Source: Verrucomicrobiota bacterium
GTDB taxonomy: Bacteria > Verrucomicrobiota > Verrucomicrobiia > Verrucomicrobiales > DEV007
DNA length: 8,127 nucleotides
Reading direction: 5' to 3'
Assembly (NCBI GenBank): GCA_020630835.1
Contig: JAHDIL010000064.1
Span: forward strand, 1 to 8,127
Positions within the stretch are counted from its first letter, which is position 1. Every line of letters starts with the position of its first letter. The translations under genes were made by a program, and so were the position numbers. The notes beneath the pieces were generated by a model that was not told the DNA's origin, did not search any database, and worked only from the letters and a program-made list of their open reading frames with translations. Below, piece by piece: positions 1 through 6,788 of the stretch.

Positions 1-4
1 GCCG

Positions 5-286
5 ATGTTGATCGACATGTTTGCCGGGTTCACTAAGCTTGATGGGCAGGTGAACGAGGGGGAGATTGATTCGGTTCTGGGGTTCCTGCGTTACGATTTT
101 CCCGAAACTGTTTACACAGAGCTCCGGAGGCGATTTGTGTCGGCTTTGAATGCCCCTCAAGATCTACAGGAGGTGGCTCTGCGTATTTCTTCTCGTCTCG
201 ATACCGAGGAAAAAATACTCGTTGGTATTCAGCTATACGTGCTCATCAGTCGTGCGGGCTTGCCGGCAGAAATCTGCTTTCTATGA
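5..286 (+). CDS. TerB-like domain, N-terminal fragment of a split ABC transporter gene (5' end probably outside the window)
   Basis: This encodes 93 residues of helical, acidic sequence resembling the TerB / tellurite-resistance co-chaperone-like fold: a first helix with FAGFTKLDGQVNEGEID, then FLRYDFPETVY, then EEKILVGIQLYVLISRAG. In TerB-like proteins the motif 'K.DG.V...E' marks the acidic, possibly metal-binding helix pair, and the domain often sits beside membrane or stress-signalling modules. The Met at 5 is the first in the window, but it has no visible ribosome binding site because only four bases precede it, and the frame is open to the left edge. The gene may therefore begin upstream. 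The frame ends at TGA 284-286, in the middle of the expected last helix. The natural continuation (AFYDFMRALGVA) lies one base over, in the frame of the next entry. It is best read as the N-terminal part of a broken fusion rather than as a free-standing TerB protein. Confidence 0.65.
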   Translation: MLIDMFAGFTKLDGQVNEGEIDSVLGFLRYDFPETVYTELRRRFVSALNAPQDLQEVALRISSRLDTEEKILVGIQLYVLISRAGLPAEICFL

Positions 287-290
287 TTTT

Positions 291-1178
291 ATGAGAGCTC
301 TCGGCGTGGCATCTGAGGCGATCGAAATTGCCTATCAGCTAAACACGGTCGACCTCCAGCTGGTTGACGATCCCGCCAGGCGTTCCTTGATCGAGGAGGA
401 AAATTCCGAGAGGCCTCTCGATATGTTGCTATTCTCTTCTCGTGAGACAGCAGATGTAGTCGTTCAGCATCCAGAGATCGATGTCGCTGCCGTTGCTTTT
501 CGCTTCGCGGATCTGATCGTCGTCAAAAACCTGACGCCTACGCCTATCTTGGCGCGTGGGCGTCAGATTAATGCAGGGGGCTTCTGCCGTATCTATGCTG
601 GTCAGTCGGTGGTGATGGGAGATGATGTTTTCAGCTATGATGATATCTCTTTCTTTTTTAACGCAAAAAGGAATCTGACGAGTCAGCAGATCTACATCTC
701 TCGCGATGCCGGCGGTGATCAGTTTATCGATACTGCTCGAACGCGTGCCAGCTATCTTCGCGTTACCTTTGGGCTTCAGATTCAGGTGGATGTGCTTGCA
801 GCGTCGGCTGCTAAGATTGCCTCTAAGCGTTTAGCGCTTGGTTCATCCTTTGCGGTGCGGCCAGATGATGAACTCGTTTTTTCAGATGGCTCTAGCATCG
901 CCTTTGCCGAGTTGCGCAGAAAAACCCGGGGCATCGGTGGGCGCTACACGCTGTCAGCTACGCGCAAGCGCTTTCTCATCTCGAATGAGCCGGAGGGGCT
1001 TACTGCTGGTGACATTCTTTTGGCCCCGGGACTAAATGGTAGAATCGTGCTAGAACTGGAGAGCAATGAAGGGCAAGCTAGCGGCACACTCCGTGTAGTG
1101 GCGGCGCGCGATAGCATATCAGTCGATGGGCAAGCCTACCGGGAAGGGGATAAAGTCACCCTGCCTGCTGAGGAGTAG
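291..1178 (+). CDS. FHA-like beta-domain segment, middle fragment of the split ABC transporter gene
   Basis: From about 285 the reading frame holds the end of the TerB-like domain (FMRALGVASEAIEIAY), a short acidic linker, and then two beta-rich regions. The first, about 406-660, follows the outline of an FHA domain: a strand with a LLFSSRETADVVV pattern, a strand with LIVVKNLTPTPIL, then RGRQINAGGF and a GDDVFSYDDISFFF ending. The usual phosphothreonine-binding Ser/His pair is not evident, so it may be a degenerate FHA. The second, about 940-1178, again ends with an FHA-style SVDGQAYREGDKVTL, but its last strands appear to be encoded in the next frame (GEGRCLRCDFAEG). The frame is open back to about 150, but that part only shadows the TerB-like codons. 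ATG 291 is the first Met past the junction and has no clear ribosome binding site. In this family such domains precede the ATPase in one chain and probably regulate it. As a separate protein it would be incomplete at both ends. Confidence 0.6.
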   Translation: MRALGVASEAIEIAYQLNTVDLQLVDDPARRSLIEEENSERPLDMLLFSSRETADVVVQHPEIDVAAVAFRFADLIVVKNLTPTPILARGRQINAGGFCRIYAGQSVVMGDDVFSYDDISFFFNAKRNLTSQQIYISRDAGGDQFIDTARTRASYLRVTFGLQIQVDVLAASAAKIASKRLALGSSFAVRPDDELVFSDGSSIAFAELRRKTRGIGGRYTLSATRKRFLISNEPEGLTAGDILLAPGLNGRIVLELESNEGQASGTLRVVAARDSISVDGQAYREGDKVTLPAEE

Positions 1179-1182
1179 CTTA

Positions 1183-1190
1183 GGGGAAGG
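1183..1190 (+). promoter_or_regulatory. Purine-rich Shine-Dalgarno-like stretch before the ABC segment
   Basis: The run GGGGAAGG, followed directly by AAGG (1191-1194), lies just after the TAG at 1176-1178. It stands 7 bases before TTG 1198, which is in frame with the ABC ATPase, and AAGG is 10 bases before GTG 1205, which is in the wrong frame. It could allow the ATPase part to be translated on its own after the upstream fragment stops. It could equally be plain coding sequence (codons for G-E-G-R) in a formerly continuous gene. Confidence 0.35.
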
Positions 1191-1197
1191 AAGGTGT

Positions 1198-3510
1198 TTG
1201 CGCTGTGACTTCGCTGAGGGGCTTATCGAAGAAGAACGGAACACCGTCAGAACCCTGCGAGCCCGTGATCTATCCCACCGCTACGAGAGGCGCATCACGG
1301 CGATGGACGGTATTTCTTTCCAGGTGCGTAGGGGAGAGATGGTTTGTATCCTCGGGCCATCGGGGTGTGGAAAAAGCACCTTGCTTAAGGCCCTCGGTGG
1401 GCAGTTGCGCCCCGATCAGGGGCGCATAGATATCAATGGGCTTTCACTTTATGGAGACAACGAGAACCTAGCATCTTATCTCGCCTTCATTCCCCAGGAT
1501 GAAACCTTTGACCCACTCCTGACAGTCGAAGAAAACCTTGATACGGCTGCTGCGATCCGAGCTCCTCAGATCGGATCGCATGAAAGGGGGAGGCGAGTGG
1601 ACAGTAAGATGGTCGAACTTGGCCTCAGCGAGATCCGGCACCGGCCGGCTGGAGATAGTCAGACGAAAAGCCTGAGCGGTGGGCAGAGGCGTCGCCTGAA
1701 TGCAGGGATGGACATGATTGGGAATGCTGATGTCTTTCTCTTTGATGAACCTACTTCTGGCTTATCGTCGAAAGACTCAGAGCATGTCTTGGAGACGATT
1801 CGTAGCCTGACTCATAACAAGATTACACTCGTTTCTATTCATCAACCAAGCCGCCGTCTCTTTCAGCTTTTTGATAAAGCCATACTCCTCGATAACGGAG
1901 GTCGTCTCGCGTTTTTTGGCACCCCGGCACAGACACTCGACTACTTCAACACGGCGAGCTTGCAGGAAGGGCTGAATCTCGGCCACGTGTTGTCCGAAAG
2001 CCCAGATCAACCGGCCTCGGAGCAGCTTACGCCTGACTTCATTTTTGATGTTTTAGAGTTTCCTCTTCGCGACTTAAACGGTGATATCATCTTCGAGGAA
2101 GACAACCGCGGGCGACTCGTGCCGTGTCGGCGCTTTACTCCCCAATTCTGGGCCGAACGCTTTCAGACGCATCGTTTGTTTGAGGATGTGTCGCTCCGTA
2201 ATCTTGAAGGAGATACTACCTATACTGGCTCTCTCACGGCGACTCCCGAGGCCACGCCCAACCGCCTGCGTCACGATTGGACGCGCTTTTCTAACCAGTT
2301 TAAGCGCGCTTTTCTCAGCAAGCTGAGGAACCGGGCAAATTTAGGCACTACCTTGCTCGAGGCCCCAGCCCTTGCATTTCTTGTTGCCATTGTTCTCCGC
2401 TATTCCGAGGACGGTGACTATCACTTTAACAATGCCTATCACATTCCTACCTACCTCTTCCTGACATTAGTCATCGCGATGTTTTTAGGGCTGACCAACT
2501 CGGCGGAGGAGATCATCAAGGATAAAAACGTTCTTTTGCGCGAGCGGCATCATGGCTTTCGGATCAGCGGTTATATCTTTGCGAAATACATCGCGCTTGG
2601 CTTCTTTGCTCTCATTCAGTGTTCCATATATTTACTTATTGGTAACGCTATTCTCGGCGTCCAAGCTTTGTTTTTTCAAACTTTATTGTGGATGTTTCTG
2701 ACTTCGTTTATTGGTATTGTTAGTGGTCTTTTTATCTCGAGTATTGTCAATAGCCCTAAAACTGCGGTGAACATCATTCCTCTGGTAATGATACCAAACA
2801 TCATTCTGGGTGGGGCTCTCATTAAATACGATGAGATGAATAAAGGCCTGAATTTGGTCGGTAATATCCAACTCTGGTTCAGCAGCGAGGCGCGAAAGGC
2901 CGACCAGATGAGCAGCTCTATGAAAGTGCCTCCGATCTGTAATCTCATGCCGCTCCGCTGGAGCTACGAGTCTCTCATCATCGAATATGCTGAGAACAAT
3001 CCTGTGCGCTCACTCGTCCGCGATGTTGAAAAGAAAATTGACTACTATCGTGCTATTCCACTGACGCAGAAGTTTACCGACGAGGAAAAAGAGAATTTCC
3101 GCCAGCTCAAAGATGCCTTAGCTGTAGTCAACGGGTTAAAGGGGAGTGCCGCATCGGATATCCGAGAGCAGCTTCGGGACATTCACCGCAGTTTAGAAGC
3201 GCGAACCTTTCGTGCGGCAGATTTTCGGCAACCGAGTGAGGGCGAAGGAGAGGCGCGGAAGGCAAGCAGCTTCTTCCTGAATCAAAAGGTGGATGATCTT
3301 TTTGACCGAGCCGAAGTTGAGCGCCAGGATTATCGGCGGAAGGAAACGCCGCCGAATGTGTTTTTTGGCAGTGAGCGGAGCTTTCGCGTTTTTGGTAGCA
3401 GCTTTACGATCGAGACTTTGCGGCTGAATTTAATTGGGATGGGAGCGTTTTGCTTGGCTGGCTTTTTGGTCCTCAGAAAAAGCCTGAAGAGGACGCTTCG
3501 TAAGGTGTGA
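1198..3510 (+). CDS. ABCG-type ABC transporter, ATPase fused to ABC-2 permease (C-terminal part of the split gene)
   Basis: The ATPase comes first and the membrane domain second, the ABCG/White order. ATPase motifs: Walker A GPSGCGKST (1354-1380), Q-loop IPQDE (from 1489), signature LSGGQ (1672-1686), Walker B with catalytic Glu FLFDEPTSG (about 1735-1761) and H-loop SIHQPS (around 1840). The D-loop reads SGLSSKD in place of the common SGLD. Six hydrophobic segments follow at about 2350-2403, 2437-2496, 2569-2655, 2680-2745, 2764-2823 and 3421-3477. A charged, mostly helical loop of about 200 residues separates segments five and six. The family exports lipids or small hydrophobic compounds; the substrate cannot be read from sequence. 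The start is uncertain. TTG 1198 has a purine-rich stretch 7 bases upstream. ATG 1126 is in frame and would overlap the previous fragment by 53 bases without a ribosome binding site. The residues CDFAEGLIEEERN before the ATPase look like real protein and fit as the continuation of the FHA-like domain, so the frame probably has no true start here. The ABC assignment itself is very secure. Confidence 0.9.
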   Translation: MRCDFAEGLIEEERNTVRTLRARDLSHRYERRITAMDGISFQVRRGEMVCILGPSGCGKSTLLKALGGQLRPDQGRIDINGLSLYGDNENLASYLAFIPQDETFDPLLTVEENLDTAAAIRAPQIGSHERGRRVDSKMVELGLSEIRHRPAGDSQTKSLSGGQRRRLNAGMDMIGNADVFLFDEPTSGLSSKDSEHVLETIRSLTHNKITLVSIHQPSRRLFQLFDKAILLDNGGRLAFFGTPAQTLDYFNTASLQEGLNLGHVLSESPDQPASEQLTPDFIFDVLEFPLRDLNGDIIFEEDNRGRLVPCRRFTPQFWAERFQTHRLFEDVSLRNLEGDTTYTGSLTATPEATPNRLRHDWTRFSNQFKRAFLSKLRNRANLGTTLLEAPALAFLVAIVLRYSEDGDYHFNNAYHIPTYLFLTLVIAMFLGLTNSAEEIIKDKNVLLRERHHGFRISGYIFAKYIALGFFALIQCSIYLLIGNAILGVQALFFQTLLWMFLTSFIGIVSGLFISSIVNSPKTAVNIIPLVMIPNIILGGALIKYDEMNKGLNLVGNIQLWFSSEARKADQMSSSMKVPPICNLMPLRWSYESLIIEYAENNPVRSLVRDVEKKIDYYRAIPLTQKFTDEEKENFRQLKDALAVVNGLKGSAASDIREQLRDIHRSLEARTFRAADFRQPSEGEGEARKASSFFLNQKVDDLFDRAEVERQDYRRKETPPNVFFGSERSFRVFGSSFTIETLRLNLIGMGAFCLAGFLVLRKSLKRTLRKV

Positions 3511-3853
3511 TAGCTTTCATTTGCAGAACCTAGCAGTTCGGGGCCGTCCGAGCTGATTCGGTATTAATTAGCGTTGCTCGGCCTCGTCGCTTTTGGGATG
3601 AAGCTCCATAAAGCATCAACCTGGGGGGGAGTTATAACAGTCAAGTTTGGGAGTGTTTCGACGGATATGCCTCAGAGCGGTGAGCCTGCAAGCGATTAGC
3701 CCCAAGAAGGTGAGCCCTCCACAAATAGCGCAGAGCCACTCCTCATATCGAGTCCATGATTTCGACCAGAGCGCTCCGCTAGGAGATTCGAAATCTGTTA
3801 AGACGGCGTTTTTTGCCTGAAGGTTCCTGCTAAAACGTGTAGGTTGCCTAAAG
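3511..3853 (+). other. Gene-free stretch between the transporter and the methyltransferase gene
   Basis: I see no convincing gene here on either strand. A 32-codon + frame from ATG 3598 lacks a good ribosome binding site. Small inverted repeats occur: CCGA/TCGG (3548-3551 and 3558-3561), and AGATT/AATCT around CGA (3784-3796), which could be a short operator or nothing. No hairpin followed by a T-run was found after the transporter stop, so its terminator is not evident. The promoter for the methyltransferase gene should lie here, but no -35/-10 pair is good enough to name. On the - strand an open frame (3861 to 3616) without a usual start codon encodes one hydrophobic stretch followed by basic residues. 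Confidence 0.6.
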
Positions 3854-4579
3854 ATGCATCGTTACCTTGTCCCCTCAATCTTCTGTCTAGCCGTAATGGC
3901 TGTGCTCCCCCTAGCGAGTCAGGAGGCACGCGATTCGTTTCCGGACTACTATACCACAGGTCCTGCGACCCGTGACGGGATCGGGAAATTCTATATGGGG
4001 CGTGAAATCGCTCGCACGGTGAGTGCTCACGCCATTGGCTGGCTCGAACGCCGTGATCGGGAGGGAGAGGAAAAGCCATCCCTAGTTATGGAGAACTTGG
4101 GTTTGGATCCTACTGATGTGGTCGCTGATATTGGTGCGGGTTCCGGTTATTTCACTTTTCTGCTCGCGCCGCTCGTGCCTGAAGGAAAGGTTATTTCAGT
4201 CGATATTCAGGAGGAGATGCTCCGCTTTGTTGAGGCCAAAAAGAAGCTGAGAAAGGCTCCCAACGTGGAGACTCTACTGGGCACACTTGAAGACACCCGG
4301 CTGCCGGAAAATTCTGTAGATCTTGTGCTGATGGTCGATGCTTATCATGAATTCTCGCATCCTCGAGAGATGATGCAGTCCATTGTTCGGGGGCTTCGAC
4401 CTGGTGGGCAGGTCGTCCTTTTAGAATACCGAGGGGAAGATCCTGAGGTGGCGATAAAGCCTCTTCATAAAATGACTCGTGAGCAAGTTGTGAAAGAGAT
4501 GGAAGCGGTGGGGCTCAAGCTGGTAGGGTCTAAAGACCTGCTTCCTATTCAGCATTTCCTATTCTTTGAGCGCCTGTGA
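3854..4579 (+). CDS. Predicted exported class I SAM-dependent methyltransferase
   Basis: This 241-residue protein begins with a signal-peptide-like segment: a basic residue at 3, a hydrophobic core at about 4-20 and a possible cleavage near LAS-QEA (residues 20-25). The mature part starts with a region holding YYTTGPATRDGIGKFYMGREIA and a W-L-E-R-R-D-R-E stretch, then a Rossmann-type methyltransferase fold: motif I ADIGAGSGYF (Asp92, glycine-rich SAM loop), an acidic residue ending strand two in SVDIQEEM (Asp117), a strand with VDLVLMVDAYHEFSHP, then LRPGGQVVLLEYR. This pattern matches a family of methyltransferase-domain proteins with leader peptides that I recall from planctomycetes and verrucomicrobia. 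Its substrate is unknown. ATG 3854 follows an AGG at 3841-3843 with 10 bases between, an acceptable but not strong ribosome binding site. It stands apart from its neighbours by 343 and 221 bases and so is probably its own transcription unit. The odd point is export, since SAM is a cytosolic cofactor; the leader could instead be an uncleaved anchor. Confidence 0.87.
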   Translation: MHRYLVPSIFCLAVMAVLPLASQEARDSFPDYYTTGPATRDGIGKFYMGREIARTVSAHAIGWLERRDREGEEKPSLVMENLGLDPTDVVADIGAGSGYFTFLLAPLVPEGKVISVDIQEEMLRFVEAKKKLRKAPNVETLLGTLEDTRLPENSVDLVLMVDAYHEFSHPREMMQSIVRGLRPGGQVVLLEYRGEDPEVAIKPLHKMTREQVVKEMEAVGLKLVGSKDLLPIQHFLFFERL

Positions 4580-4595
4580 AGCTTGCCCGGAATTG

Positions 4596-4613
4596 GCTCA
4601 AGAGGCCTTGAGC
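4596..4613 (+). terminator. Perfect 7-bp hairpin downstream of the methyltransferase gene, weak terminator candidate
   Basis: GCTCAAG (4596-4602) and CTTGAGC (4607-4613) pair perfectly around the four-base loop AGGC, 16 bases after the methyltransferase stop. The position suits a terminator. However, the bases that follow (AACTTGG) have no T-run, so it is not a classical intrinsic terminator and may act only as an RNA 3' end stabiliser or be fortuitous. Confidence 0.3.
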
Positions 4614-4763
4614 AACTTGGTAAACTGCGGGGAGTGCATCGGTATGCCTCGTTTGTCCCGTTGCTGCATCGGGGATAGGTATTCATTGTGCCTTACTGGC
4701 TGGGAGTTGCTGGGACATTCATCTGGCGCCTATTTTTTTAGGCTGCTTACTACGTCGACAGGG

Positions 4764-4793
4764 GTGTTGAAATATCGGACTTTAGTGTTGAAA
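4764..4793 (+). repeat. 9-bp direct repeat, 21 bases apart, just upstream of the secreted-protein gene
   Basis: GTGTTGAAA occurs at 4764-4772 and again at 4785-4793, on the same face of the helix (21 bases, two turns), the second copy ending 7 bases before ATG 4801. It could be a pair of regulator sites, or part of a promoter (TTGAAA resembles a -35 box), but no matching -10 is evident. Chance cannot be excluded for a repeat of this length. Confidence 0.35.
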
Positions 4794-4800
4794 GTAGACA

Positions 4801-6774
4801 ATGCTTCGCTTCGGATCGATCGCCTGTTTCGTCATTACTGTTTCGTCGATGACCTTCGGTCAATTTGGCGCTTTTTTGCCGAAGGAAAAAGAGATGGTCC
4901 CAGGTGCCTTGGGGACTCGATCTGACAGTCGCGAGCTGCGATGGAACATCGAGTCTAACGGTGCCATTGGCCGCTCTGAAAGTGGATTCCTTAATTCTGC
5001 ATCTGCGCTGCTGGTCGATGGGGAACCGTTTCAGGCTCAGCGTCTCCGAATGTCGCCGGACGCCTCAGCTCTTTATCTTCCAGGGAAGCGCCTTGTCGGT
5101 TACCCTGATTTGTCTATTTTTCGGCATATCAGCGTGGGCACTGCAAAGCCCGGAGTTTATTATGAGGAAATGTTCCGAAACGATGGCGAGATGACCATCT
5201 TGTTTGATGTGGAGCTGAAATCACAATTCTCTGCCAGCATGGACATGCTGAAAACGGATACCGGTCGTGAGCAGCCCAAACTCCTGCGACGGGGAGAGCG
5301 AGGATTGATTATCGAGCCCAAGTCTTCTGGTGGCGATCACGCGCTTCTATATTCGCTGACGTCTGCCTCTAGTGATTTTCGCCCCACCATCTCCTCTCCT
5401 AGTGTCTATTCGCTATCTGTTATCGCTCAGATCGAGTTGAAGCCAGGCGAGGTGAAAAGTTTTAGGCACGCTGTGTCGAAATTTTCAATGCAGGCAGAGG
5501 CGACTGAACTGAGCAGAGAATTCGCGGTGGTTCAAAATTATCTGTTCCAAGATCCAAACAGTGTTGGTAGCGAAGTTATCAATCGATCGAGTCAAAATGG
5601 CCATGATATTGCTATCGAGAATATATATGGAGGGGCGCTAAATTTTCTATCGGAAGATGTCCCGGGCTTGGGCGATAGTGCCCTGCTCCGTCTACCTGAT
5701 CAGAGTCCGATAAGGGGCGCTATTGATACCGCACCCTTATCACTCAAGCATTATCTCGGAATCATTGAACTCGCGGTTGATGATGTTATCGCATTTGGTC
5801 GAAACCAGAAAGAGTCGTGGGCGTTTCTGGGAGATGGACAGCTGGTCATAGGAGACTTAGCGCTGGCTGAGAAGGTCTTCTCTCCGCAGAATGGGGTCAA
5901 GCCTTTAGATCTAGGCACGCTGAATGCGTTCAGCGTCCAGTTACGGCCGCTGAATGAGCTGAACCGAGAAGAGATGGTGTTTGAGCTCACGGATGGTTCG
6001 ATCTTCCGAGTTGAAGCGGTCAGTGGTGATGGCTCGGTTACTGTGAAGGGATCCTACGGCATGTTGAACATACCGGGCGATCAGGTCACCGCTTTCAACA
6101 GGATCGGGGATGCTGTCACCCTCTCCACCATCAACGATATGTCTATCACATCGGACAGCCTAGAGGGCTCTTTGCGGAGCTCTATTCCTATCTTGGGGAA
6201 AGAAGTGGATTTACCTGTTTCTGAGTTGAGTTTTCTCCGAAACCCGAGGCAGCCTTCGCTTCTTTCAGATGGCGACAGAGTCGAGACAAGCGCCGGGGAT
6301 GTTCTGCTAGGCAAGGCAGCAGGGTCAGAGTCCCATACGATTACCTTGGCTATGAGCGCCGGGGAGATAGCGGTTAAGCTCGATCAGATCGCAGAGATAG
6401 AGATGCTGGGTAAGGCAGGTGATCACCAGCTGATACTGGAGGACGGAACAGTGCTGCGAGGGACACTTAAGCAATATAGTTGGAAGCTCGAAACCGAATA
6501 CGGAACAGCAACTCTGGCTACTGCCGATTTAGAGAGATTGACTAAAAGTCCTCGACCATTGTCAGCGGAAGAGAAAGAACAATTTGAGGTCTATGTTAAC
6601 GCTTTGGGCGATGATAATTGGCAGAAACGTGAGGCGGCTACTGAGGGGTTGATCACTATGGGGCGTCCGGCTCGTCATGCTCTGAGCGCTGCGTTGCCTG
6701 AAGTCACCGACCCGGAGGTGCGCCATCGTATGGAACGAGTGATAGCGTTGGATTCCTTGGCTGGTCAGAACTAA
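4801..6774 (+). CDS. Large secreted protein with repeated beta modules and a HEAT-like C-terminus, function unknown
   Basis: This encodes 657 residues. A signal peptide is likely: Arg3, a hydrophobic core at about 4-19, and cleavage near FGQFGA (residues 19-24). There is no lipobox. Residues of about 25-220 look like a beta-rich domain (LRWNIESNGAIG, SGFLNSASALLVDG, YYEEMFRNDGEMTILFDVEL). From about residue 295 to 583 come roughly six degenerate modules of 40-45 residues with the outline 'L.dG....G......l....G.l.ip...i..i', clearest in ELTDGSIFRVEAVSGDG and LILEDGTVLRGTLKQY. The last 60 or so residues, DDNWQKREAATEGLITMG then DPEVRHRMERV, form a HEAT-like helical pair often seen at the end of exported planctomycete and verrucomicrobial proteins. 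No catalytic motif is visible, so a binding or scaffold role in the periplasm is inference only. ATG 4801 lacks a strong ribosome binding site (GAAAG at 4790-4794, six bases before the ATG, is the nearest). The next gene follows after 14 bases, so the two are probably cotranscribed. Confidence 0.85.
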   Translation: MLRFGSIACFVITVSSMTFGQFGAFLPKEKEMVPGALGTRSDSRELRWNIESNGAIGRSESGFLNSASALLVDGEPFQAQRLRMSPDASALYLPGKRLVGYPDLSIFRHISVGTAKPGVYYEEMFRNDGEMTILFDVELKSQFSASMDMLKTDTGREQPKLLRRGERGLIIEPKSSGGDHALLYSLTSASSDFRPTISSPSVYSLSVIAQIELKPGEVKSFRHAVSKFSMQAEATELSREFAVVQNYLFQDPNSVGSEVINRSSQNGHDIAIENIYGGALNFLSEDVPGLGDSALLRLPDQSPIRGAIDTAPLSLKHYLGIIELAVDDVIAFGRNQKESWAFLGDGQLVIGDLALAEKVFSPQNGVKPLDLGTLNAFSVQLRPLNELNREEMVFELTDGSIFRVEAVSGDGSVTVKGSYGMLNIPGDQVTAFNRIGDAVTLSTINDMSITSDSLEGSLRSSIPILGKEVDLPVSELSFLRNPRQPSLLSDGDRVETSAGDVLLGKAAGSESHTITLAMSAGEIAVKLDQIAEIEMLGKAGDHQLILEDGTVLRGTLKQYSWKLETEYGTATLATADLERLTKSPRPLSAEEKEQFEVYVNALGDDNWQKREAATEGLITMGRPARHALSAALPEVTDPEVRHRMERVIALDSLAGQN

Positions 6775-6788
6775 GGTAATAGAGCAGC

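Noticed and set aside
150..270. Upstream extension of the FHA-like frame to ATG 150
   Set aside because: This part overlaps the TerB-like codons in another frame and its product is rich in Cys, Arg and Trp without domain character; it is a shadow.
1205..1429. GTG-started frame of 74 codons with AAGG 10 bases upstream
   Set aside because: It overlaps the ATPase including Walker A in the wrong frame and has no protein-like pattern; the ABC frame is clearly the coding one.
2676..2948. Minus-strand frames with hydrophobic residues
   Set aside because: They lie antisense to the membrane helices of the permease, and their hydrophobic character mirrors those codons.
3798..4079. Minus-strand frame of 93 codons over the start of the methyltransferase gene
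   Set aside because: Antisense to a recognisable signal peptide and conserved domain; its product is low-complexity, with many Arg, His and Pro.
4566..4925. Plus-strand 119-codon frame rich in Cys
   Set aside because: It begins inside the methyltransferase gene and ends inside the secreted-protein gene, reading through both in the wrong frame; no ribosome binding site or domain.
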